Source: Mesorhizobium amorphae
Lineage (GTDB): Bacteria; Pseudomonadota; Alphaproteobacteria; Rhizobiales; Rhizobiaceae
Assembly (NCBI RefSeq): GCF_014843845.1
Contig: NZ_JHQS01000131.1
Location: forward strand, 62,001-126,000
Length of the DNA stretch: 64,000 nucleotides
Reading direction: 5' to 3'
How positions within the stretch are numbered: position 1 is the stretch's first letter; every line of letters starts with the position of its first letter. Shown here one piece after another: positions 49,395 to 57,949 of this stretch. The position numbers and the translations under genes were made by a program. Below the pieces are notes generated by a model. That model was not told the DNA's origin. It searched no databases and saw nothing but the letters and a program-made list of their open reading frames with translations.

Positions 49395-50317
49395 TCGACA
49401 TAGTCTCTGACGCCGGTTTCGACGGTGCGGAATTGGCCATTGTAGCCGGCTGCGCGCAAGCGGGACATATCAGCTTGCGTAAAACTCTGGTAGCTGCCCT
49501 TGAGATGGTCGGGAAATTCGATGAACTCGATCTCGCCCTTGCCCAGCGTGTCGATCACCGTTTCGGCAATGGCGCGGAACGGCTGGGCGCGGCCGGTGCC
49601 GCAGTTGAAGATGCCGCTCGAGCCCCGCTTCCACAGCCACAGATTGACGTCGGCGACATCGCCGACATGGATGAAGTCGCGGCTCTGTTCGCCGGGTCCG
49701 AAACCGCCATAGGCGCCGAACAGTTTTGGGTTCTGTCCCCGCTCGACCTGATTGAACAGATGGAAGGCGACCGAGGCCATGGCGCCCTTGTGCGCCTCGC
49801 GCGGTCCGTAGACGTTGAAATAACGCAGCCCCGCCACCGGCGAATGATCGGTGTCGAAGACGGTGCGCCGGACATAGTCGTCGAAGAGTTTCTTGGAATA
49901 GGCGTAGACGTTGAGCGGCCGCTCATATTGCGGCTCCTCGCGAAACTCGGCGCCGCCGCCATAGACCGAAGCCGAGGAGGCGTAGAGGAAGGGCACGCGC
50001 AGCGCGAGGCACGCATGCAGCAGCCGCTTCGAATACGCGTAGTTCACGTCCATCATGTACTTGCCGTTCCACTCGGTGGTGGTCGAGCAGGCGCCCTGGT
50101 GGAATACGGCCTCGATGCGGCCGAGCCCGCCATCTTCGAGGCGGGCCAGGAAATCGTCCTTGTCGAGATAGTCGGCGATCTGCAAGTCGGCGAGATTGGC
50201 GATCTTGTGGCCATCGGTAAGGTCGTCGACGACGAGGATGTCGTCATGACCTTCGGCGTTGAGCGCGGCGACGATGTTCGAGCCGATCATGCCGGCGCCG
50301 CCCGTGACGATGATCAT
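49367..50317 (-). CDS. hldD: ADP-glyceromanno-heptose 6-epimerase
   Basis: A 316-residue SDR-type NADP enzyme converting ADP-D-glycero-D-manno-heptose to the L-glycero form. The Rossmann motif IVTGGAGMIGSNIVAAL opens the protein; ASSASVYGGG supplies the Ser and NVYAYSKKLFDDYV the Tyr-x-x-x-Lys pair; RYFNVYGPREAHKGAMASV is typical of HldD. The ATG at 50317 was chosen because the Rossmann motif starts immediately; upstream sequence has no homology. First gene of the hldD-waaF-waaC operon. Confidence 0.97.
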   Translation of the reverse strand: MIIVTGGAGMIGSNIVAALNAEGHDDILVVDDLTDGHKIANLADLQIADYLDKDDFLARLEDGGLGRIEAVFHQGACSTTTEWNGKYMMDVNYAYSKRLLHACLALRVPFLYASSASVYGGGAEFREEPQYERPLNVYAYSKKLFDDYVRRTVFDTDHSPVAGLRYFNVYGPREAHKGAMASVAFHLFNQVERGQNPKLFGAYGGFGPGEQSRDFIHVGDVADVNLWLWKRGSSGIFNCGTGRAQPFRAIAETVIDTLGKGEIEFIEFPDHLKGSYQSFTQADMSRLRAAGYNGQFRTVETGVRDYVEWLKAQRSS

Positions 50318-50478
50318 GTTGCTGGCCCTGGTTTCGCTTGCCGATTCCGGCCTTATAAGGGAGGTGTGCCGGCCTGTCGATAAAGCAGGCAGGCATGAAG
50401 AGCGCTCGCCACAGTGGCGCCGCAAAGCTCCCGCTTCAGTCGGCTCGTGCCGCCCGGCGCATAATGAGGGACAAGGCA

Positions 50479-51111
50479 ATGCCGTCGACCGAACTGCTTA
50501 TCGCCTTTTTCGCCACCACGGCGATCTTCGCCTACATCCCCGGTCCGGCCATGCTTTATGCCGCGGCGCAGACGATGGCGCGCGGGCGCTGGTCCGGGCT
50601 GACGGCGTCGCTCGGCATCCATCTCGGCGGCTATGTGCATGTCATTGCCGCCGCTGCCGGCCTGTCCGTGCTGTTCCACGCCGTGCCGCCGCTCTACATG
50701 GCGGTCAAGCTCATCGGCGCGTTCTACCTGATCTGGCTCGGCGTTTCGCTGTTTCGCGCCAGGGCGCAAGGCGATGCGGCGTTGCCGCTCATCGACCGGA
50801 AATCGGCCCTCCGCGCCTTCTTCGAGAGCGTCACCGTCGAGGTGCTCAATCCGAAGACCGCGATCTTCTTCATGGCGTTCCTGCCGCAGTTCATCGATGC
50901 CTCGGCCGCGTTTCCGGTGTGGCTGCAGTTCGTCGTGCTTGGGACGATCGTCAATTTGATGTTTTCCTCTGCCGACATCATGTGCGTGTTCCTGGCCGGT
51001 GCGATGATTGCGCGGTTGCGGCGTTCAGGCCGCGCGCAGCGCATGATGCAGCGGGCGGGCGGGGCCGTGCTGGTCGGGCTGGGCGTGCATGTCGCCCTGC
51101 AGAAGAGTTGA
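50479..51111 (+). CDS. LysE-family amino acid efflux transporter
   Basis: A 210-residue membrane protein of about six helices: ELLIAFFATTAIFAYIPGPA, AVKLIGAFYLIWLGVSLFRA, VEVLNPKTAIFFMAFLPQFI and AMIARLRRSGRAQRMMQRAG. The GPA-type motif after helix 1 and the NPK motif are LysE/RhtB features. Members export Lys, homoserine or Thr; the substrate is unassigned. The ATG at 50479 follows GAGGGAC; a start 15 bases upstream is also possible. Between the heptose operons but not obviously related. Confidence 0.88.
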   Translation: MPSTELLIAFFATTAIFAYIPGPAMLYAAAQTMARGRWSGLTASLGIHLGGYVHVIAAAAGLSVLFHAVPPLYMAVKLIGAFYLIWLGVSLFRARAQGDAALPLIDRKSALRAFFESVTVEVLNPKTAIFFMAFLPQFIDASAAFPVWLQFVVLGTIVNLMFSSADIMCVFLAGAMIARLRRSGRAQRMMQRAGGAVLVGLGVHVALQKS

Positions 51112-51255
51112 CCCATCAGCCATACTTGACCGTGACCCGGCCGCCGTTGCGCTGGCTCGAATTGCGGTATATCGGCTTCGCCATGAACGACCGGCCCTGC
51201 CGATCGAACTCCGGAACGTTTTCAAAACAGGCTTTTCCCGCGCGTTGCCCGTAAC

Positions 51256-52743
51256 ATGATCAAGCACAATCCGCCTTCTCCCGAACCGCTGCACCGCGCC
51301 ATCGCGCACTTTGGTGACGTCACCGTTCTGGTCGTCGGCGACTTCATCCTCGACCGTTTCGTCAGTGGCGTCATCGAGCGCATCTCGCCCGAGGCGCCGA
51401 TTCCGGTGCTGCACGGGCGCGGCGAGATGCTGGCGATGGGCGGTGCGGGCAATGTCGTTGCCAACATCGTTTCGCTGGGTGCCGCAGCGATCCCGGTCTC
51501 GGTCATCGGCACAGATGCGGTCGGCGACAATCTGATGCGGATGCTGGGCGAGCTTGGCACCGATACCGGCGGCCTGGCGCAGGACCGCGACCGCATGACT
51601 TCGTCGAAGAGCCGCTTCAGCGCGCTCAACCAGCAGGTGCTGCGCTTCGACGAGGAGGAAGTGAAGCCGCTGGCGGCCAGCGAGCGGGCGACGCTGGTTG
51701 GGCATTTCCGTGCCGCACTTGCGCGGGCCGACATCGTCATCCTGTCCGACTATGGCAAGGGCATGCTGCTCGACGGCGTCGCCGGCGAACTGATCTCGAT
51801 CTGCCGCGATGCGGGAAAGCCGGTTCTGGTCGACCCGAAGGGCCGCGACTATGCGCGCTATGCCGGCGCGACCGCGATCACGCCCAACCGCAAGGAACTC
51901 GGCGAGGCCGTCGGCCACGCGGTGTTTGCCGATGACGAGATCGTCACCGCCGCACGGGAGCTGATCGCCGCACACGATTTTGACTTCGTCGTGGCGACTC
52001 GCAGTGAAAAGGGCATGAGTGTCGTCGGCCCTGACGATGCCCGCCACATCGCAACGCAGGCGCGGGAAGTCTTCGACGTTTCGGGCGCCGGCGATACCGT
52101 CATTGCGACGTTTGCGCTGGCGCTCGCCGCAGGCGCCGATCGTGTGATGGCCGCCTCCATCGCCAATGCCGCCGGCGGTGTGGTCGTGGGCAAGCGCGGC
52201 ACAGCTCGGCTGACAGTCGAGGAACTCACCGGCGCGCTGTTTCGGTCGCACGGACCGACCGCCCACAAGGATGCCATCCTTGATGCCACATCGGCCGCAC
52301 GCATGGTCGCGGCGTGGAAGGATGAGGGCCTGAGCGTCGGTTTCACCAATGGCTGCTTCGACATCCTGCATGCCGGCCATGTCAGCCTGCTGCATGCGGC
52401 GCGCAGCCAGTGCGACAGGCTGGTGCTCGGTCTCAACAGCGATGCCTCGGTGCGGCGGCTGAAGGGCCCGGGACGCCCGGTCAACGACCAGCACGACCGC
52501 GCCTGCGTGCTCGCCGCCCTTGCCTCGGTCGATGCCGTCGTCGTTTTCGAGGAGGACACGCCGCTGGCGCTGATCGAGGCCTTGCTGCCCGACATACTGG
52601 TCAAGGGCGCCGACTACACGGTCGACACCGTGGTTGGCGCCGACGTGGTGCAGAAGGCGGGCGGGCGCGTGGTGTTGGTCGATCTCGTCGCCGGCAAGAG
52701 CACCACCGGCACCATCGGCAGACTGCGCGCCACCACAAACTGA
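51256..52743 (+). CDS. hldE: bifunctional heptose 7-phosphate kinase / heptose 1-phosphate adenylyltransferase
   Basis: A 495-residue fusion. Residues 1-320 are the PfkB-type kinase: VVGDFILDRFVSGVIERISP, then MGGAGNVVANIVSLG, and the GAGD site DVSGAGDTVIATFALALAAG. Residues 350-495 are the cytidylyltransferase-like domain with HxGH: FTNGCFDILHAGHVSLLHAA, ending in DTVVGADVVQKAGGRVVLVD. Together they phosphorylate D-glycero-D-manno-heptose 7-phosphate at C1 and later attach AMP. First of a plus-strand operon with gmhA and gmhB. Confidence 0.97.
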   Translation: MIKHNPPSPEPLHRAIAHFGDVTVLVVGDFILDRFVSGVIERISPEAPIPVLHGRGEMLAMGGAGNVVANIVSLGAAAIPVSVIGTDAVGDNLMRMLGELGTDTGGLAQDRDRMTSSKSRFSALNQQVLRFDEEEVKPLAASERATLVGHFRAALARADIVILSDYGKGMLLDGVAGELISICRDAGKPVLVDPKGRDYARYAGATAITPNRKELGEAVGHAVFADDEIVTAARELIAAHDFDFVVATRSEKGMSVVGPDDARHIATQAREVFDVSGAGDTVIATFALALAAGADRVMAASIANAAGGVVVGKRGTARLTVEELTGALFRSHGPTAHKDAILDATSAARMVAAWKDEGLSVGFTNGCFDILHAGHVSLLHAARSQCDRLVLGLNSDASVRRLKGPGRPVNDQHDRACVLAALASVDAVVVFEEDTPLALIEALLPDILVKGADYTVDTVVGADVVQKAGGRVVLVDLVAGKSTTGTIGRLRATTN

Positions 52744-52750
52744 GGGTATC

Positions 52751-53323
52751 ATGTCCGAACTGAACGATTACCTGGTCCGCTCGGCGGCCGCGATCTCGGC
52801 GATGGCCGAGCGCGACCTGACGGGCGAGATGGAGCGGGCGGTGAGTGCTGTTGTCACAGCGCTTTCGCAAGGCAAGGCCTTGCTGATTTGTGGCAATGGC
52901 GGCTCGGCCAGCGATGCCATCCATATCGCCGGCGAACTGGTCGGCCGCTTCCTGAAGGAGCGCAAGGCCTACAATGTCATCGCGTTGCCGGCCAACGCGG
53001 CGGTGCTGACCGCCTGGGGCAATGACTACGGCTTCGACACAGTGTTTTCGCGCCAGGTCGAGGCGCACGGGTCGGCCGGTGCGGTGCTGCTCGCCATCTC
53101 GACGAGCGGCAATTCGCCGAGCATCCTTGCCGCCGCCGAGCAGGCGCGCAAGATGGGCATGACGGTGGTCAGCATGACCGGCGACACTGGCGGCAAGCTG
53201 AAGCCGCTGACCGACATATTGCTCAACGTGCCCTCGACCTCGACGCCGATCATCCAGCAGGGGCATCTTTGCCTCTACCACCATCTGTGCGCGGTGGTCG
53301 AAGCCCGTCTCAGCGATGGCTGA
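52751..53323 (+). CDS. gmhA: D-sedoheptulose 7-phosphate isomerase
   Basis: A 190-residue SIS-fold enzyme, first step of ADP-heptose synthesis. GGNGGSASDAIHIAGELVGR type motif: LICGNGGSASDAIHIAGELV, followed by LAISTSGNSPSILAAAEQA and a C-terminal PIIQQGHLCLYHHLCAVVEA carrying the metal/active-site His. The gene follows hldE by 7 bases and overlaps gmhB by 8, so the three genes are coupled. Confidence 0.97.
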   Translation: MSELNDYLVRSAAAISAMAERDLTGEMERAVSAVVTALSQGKALLICGNGGSASDAIHIAGELVGRFLKERKAYNVIALPANAAVLTAWGNDYGFDTVFSRQVEAHGSAGAVLLAISTSGNSPSILAAAEQARKMGMTVVSMTGDTGGKLKPLTDILLNVPSTSTPIIQQGHLCLYHHLCAVVEARLSDG

Positions 53324-53960
53324 CAAGGCGACCGTCGAGACTTCGCCGCACCCGCTCGTCGAGCCGGGGCTATGGATCGAGCGGATCGGCGGCACGGTCT
53401 TTCCGGCCAACAGGCCAGCGCTGTTCCTCGACCGCGACGGTACCATCAACGTCGATACCGGCTATCCCGACGACCCGGCCGACATCGTGCTGCGCGACAG
53501 CATCGCGCCTGCCATTGCGGCCGCCAATCGGGCCAACATCCCTGTGGTGGTGGTAACCAACCAGTCCGGCATCGCCCGCGGTTATTCCGGTTGGGATGAG
53601 TTCGCCGCGGTCAACGGCCGTGTGCTCGACCTCTTGCGGGACAGGAGTGCATTCGTCGGCATGGTTCTCGCCTGCGCCTACCACGACGCAGGCACCGGGC
53701 TGCTGACGGTCGCCAACCATCCGATGCGCAAGCCCAATCCGGGCATGCTGATCGAGGCAGCGAAACGTCTCGAACTCGATCTCCGGCGCTCGCTGATCGT
53801 CGGCGACAAACAGGCGGACATGGAGGCGGGACAGCGCGCCGGCCTGTCGAGCGGCTGGCTGGTCGATGGTGATGCCTCCGAGCAGGCAGGGTTCAAGGTT
53901 TCGCCGCTGCGCGACCGCGAAGATCTGGACGGATTGCTGGCCGCGATAGAGGCACTCTGA
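53316..53960 (+). CDS. gmhB: D-glycero-D-manno-heptose 1,7-bisphosphate phosphatase
   Basis: A 214-residue HAD phosphatase. DxD nucleophile motif PALFLDRDGTINVDTGYPDD (Asp39 and Asp41), then VVVVTNQSGIARGYSGWDE, and RKPNPGMLIEAAKRLELDLR with IVGDKQADMEAGQRAGL. The zinc loop of Escherichia coli GmhB (CxH plus CxC before RKP) is reduced here to CAYH and NHPMRKP, so the zinc site looks incomplete. The N-terminus is about 30 residues longer than E. coli. Overlaps gmhA by 8 bases. Confidence 0.93.
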   Translation: MADKATVETSPHPLVEPGLWIERIGGTVFPANRPALFLDRDGTINVDTGYPDDPADIVLRDSIAPAIAAANRANIPVVVVTNQSGIARGYSGWDEFAAVNGRVLDLLRDRSAFVGMVLACAYHDAGTGLLTVANHPMRKPNPGMLIEAAKRLELDLRRSLIVGDKQADMEAGQRAGLSSGWLVDGDASEQAGFKVSPLRDREDLDGLLAAIEAL

Positions 53961-54049
53961 AGCGCTTCCCGCAGATTCAAGAACCGGCGCTACGCTGCTG
54001 GTTTTCCGTGATTTTCAGATTGTCGGATACCACCGGACGAGGTTATCGA

Positions 54050-54526
54050 TCAGGCCGGAAACGCCACCAGACCCTCATCCTTGACCCGGCGGATGGTGAG
54101 CGCGGTGCGCACCGTGTCGACGTTCGGCGCCGAGGCCAGCTCCTCGATGACGAAGGTCTGGAACGTGCCGAGGTCGCTTGCCACGCAATGCAGCAGGAAA
54201 TCGGATTCGCCCGAAACCATCCAGGCGTCGCGCACGATGGGCCAGCCGCGCGTGCGCTCGGCGAAGGTCTTGAGCTCGGCGTCTGCCTGGTGATGCAGGC
54301 CGATGAGGCAGAAGGCGACGACATCCATGCCGAGCGCCGGCGCGTTGAGCAAAGCGCGGTAGCCACGGATGATGCCGGTCTCTTCCAGCCGCCGGACGCG
54401 GCGCAGGCAGGGCGGAGCCGAAATGCCGACACGGCTCGACAGTTCGACATTGGTCATGCGTCCGTCGTTTTGAAGTTCGCGCAGGATTTTCCAGTCGATG
54501 GCGTCGAGGTCGGCTTTGAGCGGCAT
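54050..54526 (-). CDS. lrp: Lrp/AsnC-family transcriptional regulator
   Basis: A 158-residue Lrp-type regulator: DLDAIDWKILRELQNDGRMT and NVELSSRVGISAPPCLRRVR (helix-turn-helix with the PPCLRRVRRLEETGIIRGYR signature) and an RAM/ACT-type ligand domain with DWLHHQADAELKTFAERTRG-like region. Full length. Divergent from trxB by 243 bases. The conserved lrp-trxB-lsrB order is known from other rhizobia. Such proteins sense amino acids such as Leu. Confidence 0.94.
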   Translation of the reverse strand: MPLKADLDAIDWKILRELQNDGRMTNVELSSRVGISAPPCLRRVRRLEETGIIRGYRALLNAPALGMDVVAFCLIGLHHQADAELKTFAERTRGWPIVRDAWMVSGESDFLLHCVASDLGTFQTFVIEELASAPNVDTVRTALTIRRVKDEGLVAFPA

Positions 54527-54769
54527 TGTCGGCTTTCCCCGCGCGCAAGAATCTTTCGTGATTTCTAATTAGACTCCGGGATGCATTCCATCCCTCTGCC
54601 GACGATTTTTGATCCGGACACGGATATTGCCGGATATGCCGGCGCCGAAGCTTTCCGGGGACGAAGGCCAACTTGCCTTGCTGGCGTCGCGGGCAGCACT
54701 TACATTACGCGCGACATCAGGCGTGATTTCCATGCCGCAATCCCTGGCTGCCCTCCACAGAGGCTTTTC

Positions 54770-55744
54770 ATGACCACCAAACACGCGCCTGTTCTCATCA
54801 TCGGTTCCGGACCCGCCGGCTATACGGCGGCGATCTATGCCGCCCGCGCCATGCTGAAACCCATGCTGGTCGCCGGCCTGCAGCAGGGCGGTCAGCTGAT
54901 GATCACCACCGATGTCGAAAACTATCCGGGCTTTGGCGATCCGATCCAGGGCCCGTGGCTGATGGAACAGATGCTGAAGCAGGCCGAGCATGTCGGCACC
55001 GACATCATCAACGACATCATCACCGAGGTCGACCTCAATGTGCGGCCGTTTCGCGCCAAGGGCGATTCCGGCACCACCTACACCGCCGATGCGCTGATCA
55101 TCGCCACCGGCGCGCAGGCCAAATGGCTGGGTATCCCGACCGAACAGACCTTCATGGGCTTCGGCGTGTCGGCCTGCGCCACATGCGACGGCTTCTTCTA
55201 TCGCGGCAAGGACGTCGCGGTGATCGGCGGCGGCAATTCGGCGGTCGAGGAGGCGCTCTATCTCTCCAACCTGGCGAAGAGCGTGACGGTCATTCACCGG
55301 CGCGGCGATTTCCGCGCCGAGCGCATCCTGCGCGAGCGGCTGTTCAAGAAGGAAAACGTGCGCGTCATCTGGGACACGATCGTCGACGAGATCACCGGCC
55401 AGCCCGGCAAGGCGCCGCTGCCGCCTTCGGTAGAAGGGCTGAAGCTGCGCAACATCGCAACCGGCGAGGTGATGCAACTGAAGGTCGATGGTGTGTTCGT
55501 GGCGATCGGCCATGCGCCGGCGGTCGAGCTGTTCGTCGGCAAGCTGAAGCAGAAGCCCAATGGCTATCTGTGGACGGCACCGGACTCGACCCGCACCGAC
55601 GTGCCCGGCGTGTTCGCGGCGGGCGACGTTACCGATGACATCTACCGCCAGGCGGTGACGGCTGCCGGGCTCGGCTGCATGGCCGCGCTCGAGGCGGAAA
55701 AGTATCTCGCCGGTATCGAGGTTCACCGCGAGGCGGCGGAGTAA
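54770..55744 (+). CDS. trxB: thioredoxin reductase
   Basis: A 324-residue flavoprotein reducing thioredoxin with NADPH. FAD motif VLIIGSGPAGYTAAIYAARA at the N-terminus, redox-active CATC in SACATCDGFF, NADPH site VAVIGGGNSAVEEALYLSNL and FAD-binding FAAGDVTDDIYRQAVTAAGL near the C-terminus. The start at 54770 is the ATG just before the FAD motif; the upstream reading has no homology. Followed after 71 bases by the lsrB-like regulator gene on the same strand, often cotranscribed. Confidence 0.96.
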   Translation: MTTKHAPVLIIGSGPAGYTAAIYAARAMLKPMLVAGLQQGGQLMITTDVENYPGFGDPIQGPWLMEQMLKQAEHVGTDIINDIITEVDLNVRPFRAKGDSGTTYTADALIIATGAQAKWLGIPTEQTFMGFGVSACATCDGFFYRGKDVAVIGGGNSAVEEALYLSNLAKSVTVIHRRGDFRAERILRERLFKKENVRVIWDTIVDEITGQPGKAPLPPSVEGLKLRNIATGEVMQLKVDGVFVAIGHAPAVELFVGKLKQKPNGYLWTAPDSTRTDVPGVFAAGDVTDDIYRQAVTAAGLGCMAALEAEKYLAGIEVHREAAE

Positions 55745-55815
55745 CGTAGCGACTTGAGAAAGTCGTTTAAAAGCCTGATTTTTCATTCAGACGCCAAAAC
55801 AGAGCGAGGGGAATC

Positions 55816-56712
55816 ATGGCGCTGGACTGGGACAAGCTACGCGTGTTTCACGCTGCGGCGGAGGCGGGGTCGTTCACCCATGCCGCCGAGACACTGCACC
55901 TGTCGCAATCGGCGATCTCGCGGCAGGTCAGCGCGCTGGAGCACGACGTCGGCGTGCCGCTGTTCAACCGTCACGCCCGTGGCCTGGTGCTGACCGAACA
56001 GGGCGAGATGCTGTTCCGCACCGCGCATGACGTGCTGATGAAGCTGGAGACGATCAAGTCGCGGCTGACCGAAGCCAAGGACCGGCCGTCCGGCGTGCTT
56101 CGGGTCACGACCACGGTGGGGCTGGGTGCCGGCTGGCTGACCGAACGCGTGCAGGAGTTCATCGAGCTCTATCCCGAGATCAGCCTGCAGCTGATCCTCG
56201 CCAATGAGGAACTCGACCTCACCATGCGTCAGGCCGATTGCGCCATCCGGCTGCGCCAGCCGCAGCAGCCGGATCTCATCCAGCGCCGCCTGTTCACCGT
56301 GCATTTCCATCTCTATGCCTCGCCGGCCTATGTCGCCAAGCACGGTCAACCGGCCTCGGTTGCCGAACTGAGGACGCATCGCATCGTCACCTTCGGCGTG
56401 CCGGTGCCGTCGCATCTGTCGGAGCTGAACTGGCTGGAGACCGTCGGCGATTTCGAAGGCGGGCAAAGGGTGCCGACGCTGCAGATCAACGACATATTGT
56501 CGATCAAGCGCGCCGTGCAGGGCGGCGCCGGCATCGCCATGCTGCCCGACTACGTGATCAACAAGGACTCAGGCCTGGTGCAGTTGCTGCCGGAGACCGA
56601 AGTGCCGTCCTTCGACACATACTTCGCCTATCCGGATGCGATGAAGAACCAGGCGAAGCTTCATGTGTTCCGCGATTTCATCATCGCCAAGGCGCGCAGT
56701 TGGTCCTTCTGA
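55816..56712 (+). CDS. lsrB: LysR-type regulator, LsrB-like
   Basis: The 298-residue protein has the LysR layout: winged helix with FHAAAEAGSFTHAAETLHLS, SRQVSALEHDVGVPLFNRHA, then an inducer-binding domain (GLGAGWLTERVQEFIELYPE; LTMRQADCAIRLRQPQQPD). Location just after trxB, as in Sinorhizobium meliloti where LsrB controls oxidative stress, LPS and symbiosis, and the Brucella VtlR relative activates sRNA genes. From memory, S. meliloti LsrB has three redox-reactive Cys; this protein has a single Cys at 142. Assigned by neighbourhood and domain, not by full alignment. Confidence 0.88.
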   Translation: MALDWDKLRVFHAAAEAGSFTHAAETLHLSQSAISRQVSALEHDVGVPLFNRHARGLVLTEQGEMLFRTAHDVLMKLETIKSRLTEAKDRPSGVLRVTTTVGLGAGWLTERVQEFIELYPEISLQLILANEELDLTMRQADCAIRLRQPQQPDLIQRRLFTVHFHLYASPAYVAKHGQPASVAELRTHRIVTFGVPVPSHLSELNWLETVGDFEGGQRVPTLQINDILSIKRAVQGGAGIAMLPDYVINKDSGLVQLLPETEVPSFDTYFAYPDAMKNQAKLHVFRDFIIAKARSWSF

Positions 56713-56713
56713 G

Positions 56714-56766
56714 GGTAGGCCTACATTCAGGTGATGCCGGCCTGACCTGAATCTCGACATACCCTG
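56714..56766. repeat. palindromic repeat downstream of lsrB
   Basis: AGGGTA...TACCCT brackets a stem ATTCAGGTGATGCCGGCC / GACCTGAAT. It is the intact form of the split repeat at 13221-13372 and could serve as terminator or RNA-processing hairpin between lsrB and the convergent ICMT gene. Confidence 0.72.
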
Positions 56767-56778
56767 AGACAACGCGGC

Positions 56779-57276
56779 TCACCCCCGCCAAGGCGTCAGG
56801 CGAGGCAGCCAGCCGGGGACGGCCCGGCGATAGGCTTCGTATTCCGCGCCATAGCGGCGGGCGAGCGTCGGCTCCTCGTAGAGCCTGACGAACGAGACCA
56901 TGGCCGCGGCGGCAACGATGCCGTAGCCGAAGACGGCCCAGCTCGAAAACAGCAGCGCCTGGCCGAGGATGATCGAGAGCACGGCCACATACATCGGGTT
57001 GCGGACATGGCGGTAGATGCCGCCGACGACCAGTCTTTCGGTCGGCGCCACCGGTGCTGGCGTGCCCAGCCCCTCGAGCGCGAAGCGGGCAAAGGAATGG
57101 AGCAGCAGGGCCGCCGCCGCGAGGATCAGGATCCAGCCGGCCGGGACCAAGCCCGGCAGCGTCGACAGCGGCAAACGATAGCGATCGGTCAACACCCATG
57201 GCACCACGCCCGCGACGACGCCGGGTGCCGCAATGAAGAACAATGCGCTGCCGGCGATTGCCTGAATTGTGCGCAT
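56779..57276 (-). CDS. isoprenylcysteine methyltransferase-like membrane protein (ICMT type, copy 1)
   Basis: A 165-residue polytopic protein: FFIAAPGVVAGVVPWVLTDR, PAGWILILAAAALLLHSFAR, and the ICMT/PEMT signature VVGGIYRHVRNPMYVAVLSI near 82-101 followed by LLFSSWAVFGYGIVAAAAMV and a C-terminal RYGAEYEAYRRAVPGWLPRL. The RHxxNPMY motif binds SAM. Bacterial members methylate unknown lipid or cysteine substrates. The ATG at 57276 was chosen at the onset of the first transmembrane segment. A similar gene lies at 62835. Confidence 0.88.
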   Translation of the reverse strand: MRTIQAIAGSALFFIAAPGVVAGVVPWVLTDRYRLPLSTLPGLVPAGWILILAAAALLLHSFARFALEGLGTPAPVAPTERLVVGGIYRHVRNPMYVAVLSIILGQALLFSSWAVFGYGIVAAAAMVSFVRLYEEPTLARRYGAEYEAYRRAVPGWLPRLTPWRG

Positions 57277-57532
57277 CACGAAATCCTGCCGTAGAATTGA
57301 ACGGAGACTGCCCGATTCCGCATCATCGGGCGGTTTCTGTGTTTGGGCGGCAAAATGGGGCTTAGTTCGGCGTTCCGCAACGGGTTTGGCCGCGAAACCT
57401 TCGCCATTTCCGGCGATTTTCCTGGTCCTATCGCGCCTGGGAATGGGTTGGACCACAGCCTGCGTCTTTTTGCATGCGTGTGTTGCAAAATAGATGCTTG
57501 TTTCTTGGGCATGATGAGCACATATATAGATC

Positions 57533-57648
57533 ATCTCCTGGGCGCGTTCTCCTCCCATTAGCGCCCTCGAGTGTTCCCCTCTGGAGGTTAGCCTTAACAG
57601 GCACTTCCAATCAAACTCAGCCGGATCTTTATTGATCCGGCTTTTTTG
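57533..57648 (+). ncRNA. trans-acting sRNA candidate with CUCCUCCC loop (alpha-r14/NfeR1-like)
   Basis: A hairpin with stem GGGCGC/GCGCCC (57540-57566) displays CTCCTCCC in its loop at 57549-57556, complementary to the Shine-Dalgarno sequence. An intrinsic terminator, AGCCGGATC-TTTATT-GATCCGGCT then TTTTTTG, ends at about 57648. Upstream, TTGTTT (57498-57503), 17 bases, and CATATA (57521-57526) resemble a promoter, giving a predicted start near 57533 and a length near 116 nt. Rhizobial alpha-r14 RNAs (NfeR1 in Sinorhizobium meliloti) have similar length and an anti-SD CCUCCUCCC motif. Assignment is by structure and motif only. Confidence 0.68.
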
Positions 57649-57760
57649 TTGCCCGAAGTCCACTGACCTCGAAAAAAGTCGATCGGCATTGCCACGTAAC
57701 AGTGACATGTAACCTCGGGTAACATGGCGCAGACGCGCTCCATCGATTAAGCAGATCATA

Positions 57761-57946
57761 GGACGCGGTTGGCTCGTCCGGGAGATGGGGGCATCACTCG
57801 GACGGACCGGGCTCAGGCGGCTACCGCGTCCGAACCATTTTTATCCGTCAGCCATCGGCAGAGCGATGCGGCGGACCTGCCGTTTGCCTCCCAGGAGACG
57901 GTCCGCAATAGACGGCGTCCGGAAAACCCGGGCGCCGTTTTTTGCT
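57761..57946 (+). ncRNA. structured RNA candidate of unknown family
   Basis: Complementary segments: GGACGCGG (57761-57768) with CCGCGTCC (57824-57831), CGTCCG (57775-57780) with CGGACG (57799-57804), CATCG with CGATG (57853-57868), GCGGACC (57871-57877) with GGTCCGC (57900-57906), and a terminator hairpin ACGGCG...CGCCGT (57912-57937) followed by TTTTTT. Nothing encodes a protein. The terminator is on the plus strand although the adjacent gene is on the minus strand, so it must belong to an RNA here. The family, start and function are unknown; 6S-like or a leader-type RNA cannot be excluded. Confidence 0.5.
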
Positions 57947-57949
57947 TTC

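Larger units (their letters stand above)
57277..57949. other. gene-free region holding two plus-strand RNA candidates
   Basis: This 673-base gap between the ICMT gene and the EF-G-like gene contains no supported protein gene. It holds two separate plus-strand terminators (57619-57648 and 57912-57943) and the RNA candidates described at 57533-57648 and 57761-57946. Confidence 0.6.

Noticed and set aside
51025..52752. Long minus-strand frame opposite hldE
   Set aside because: An antisense shadow of hldE; no homology or start site.
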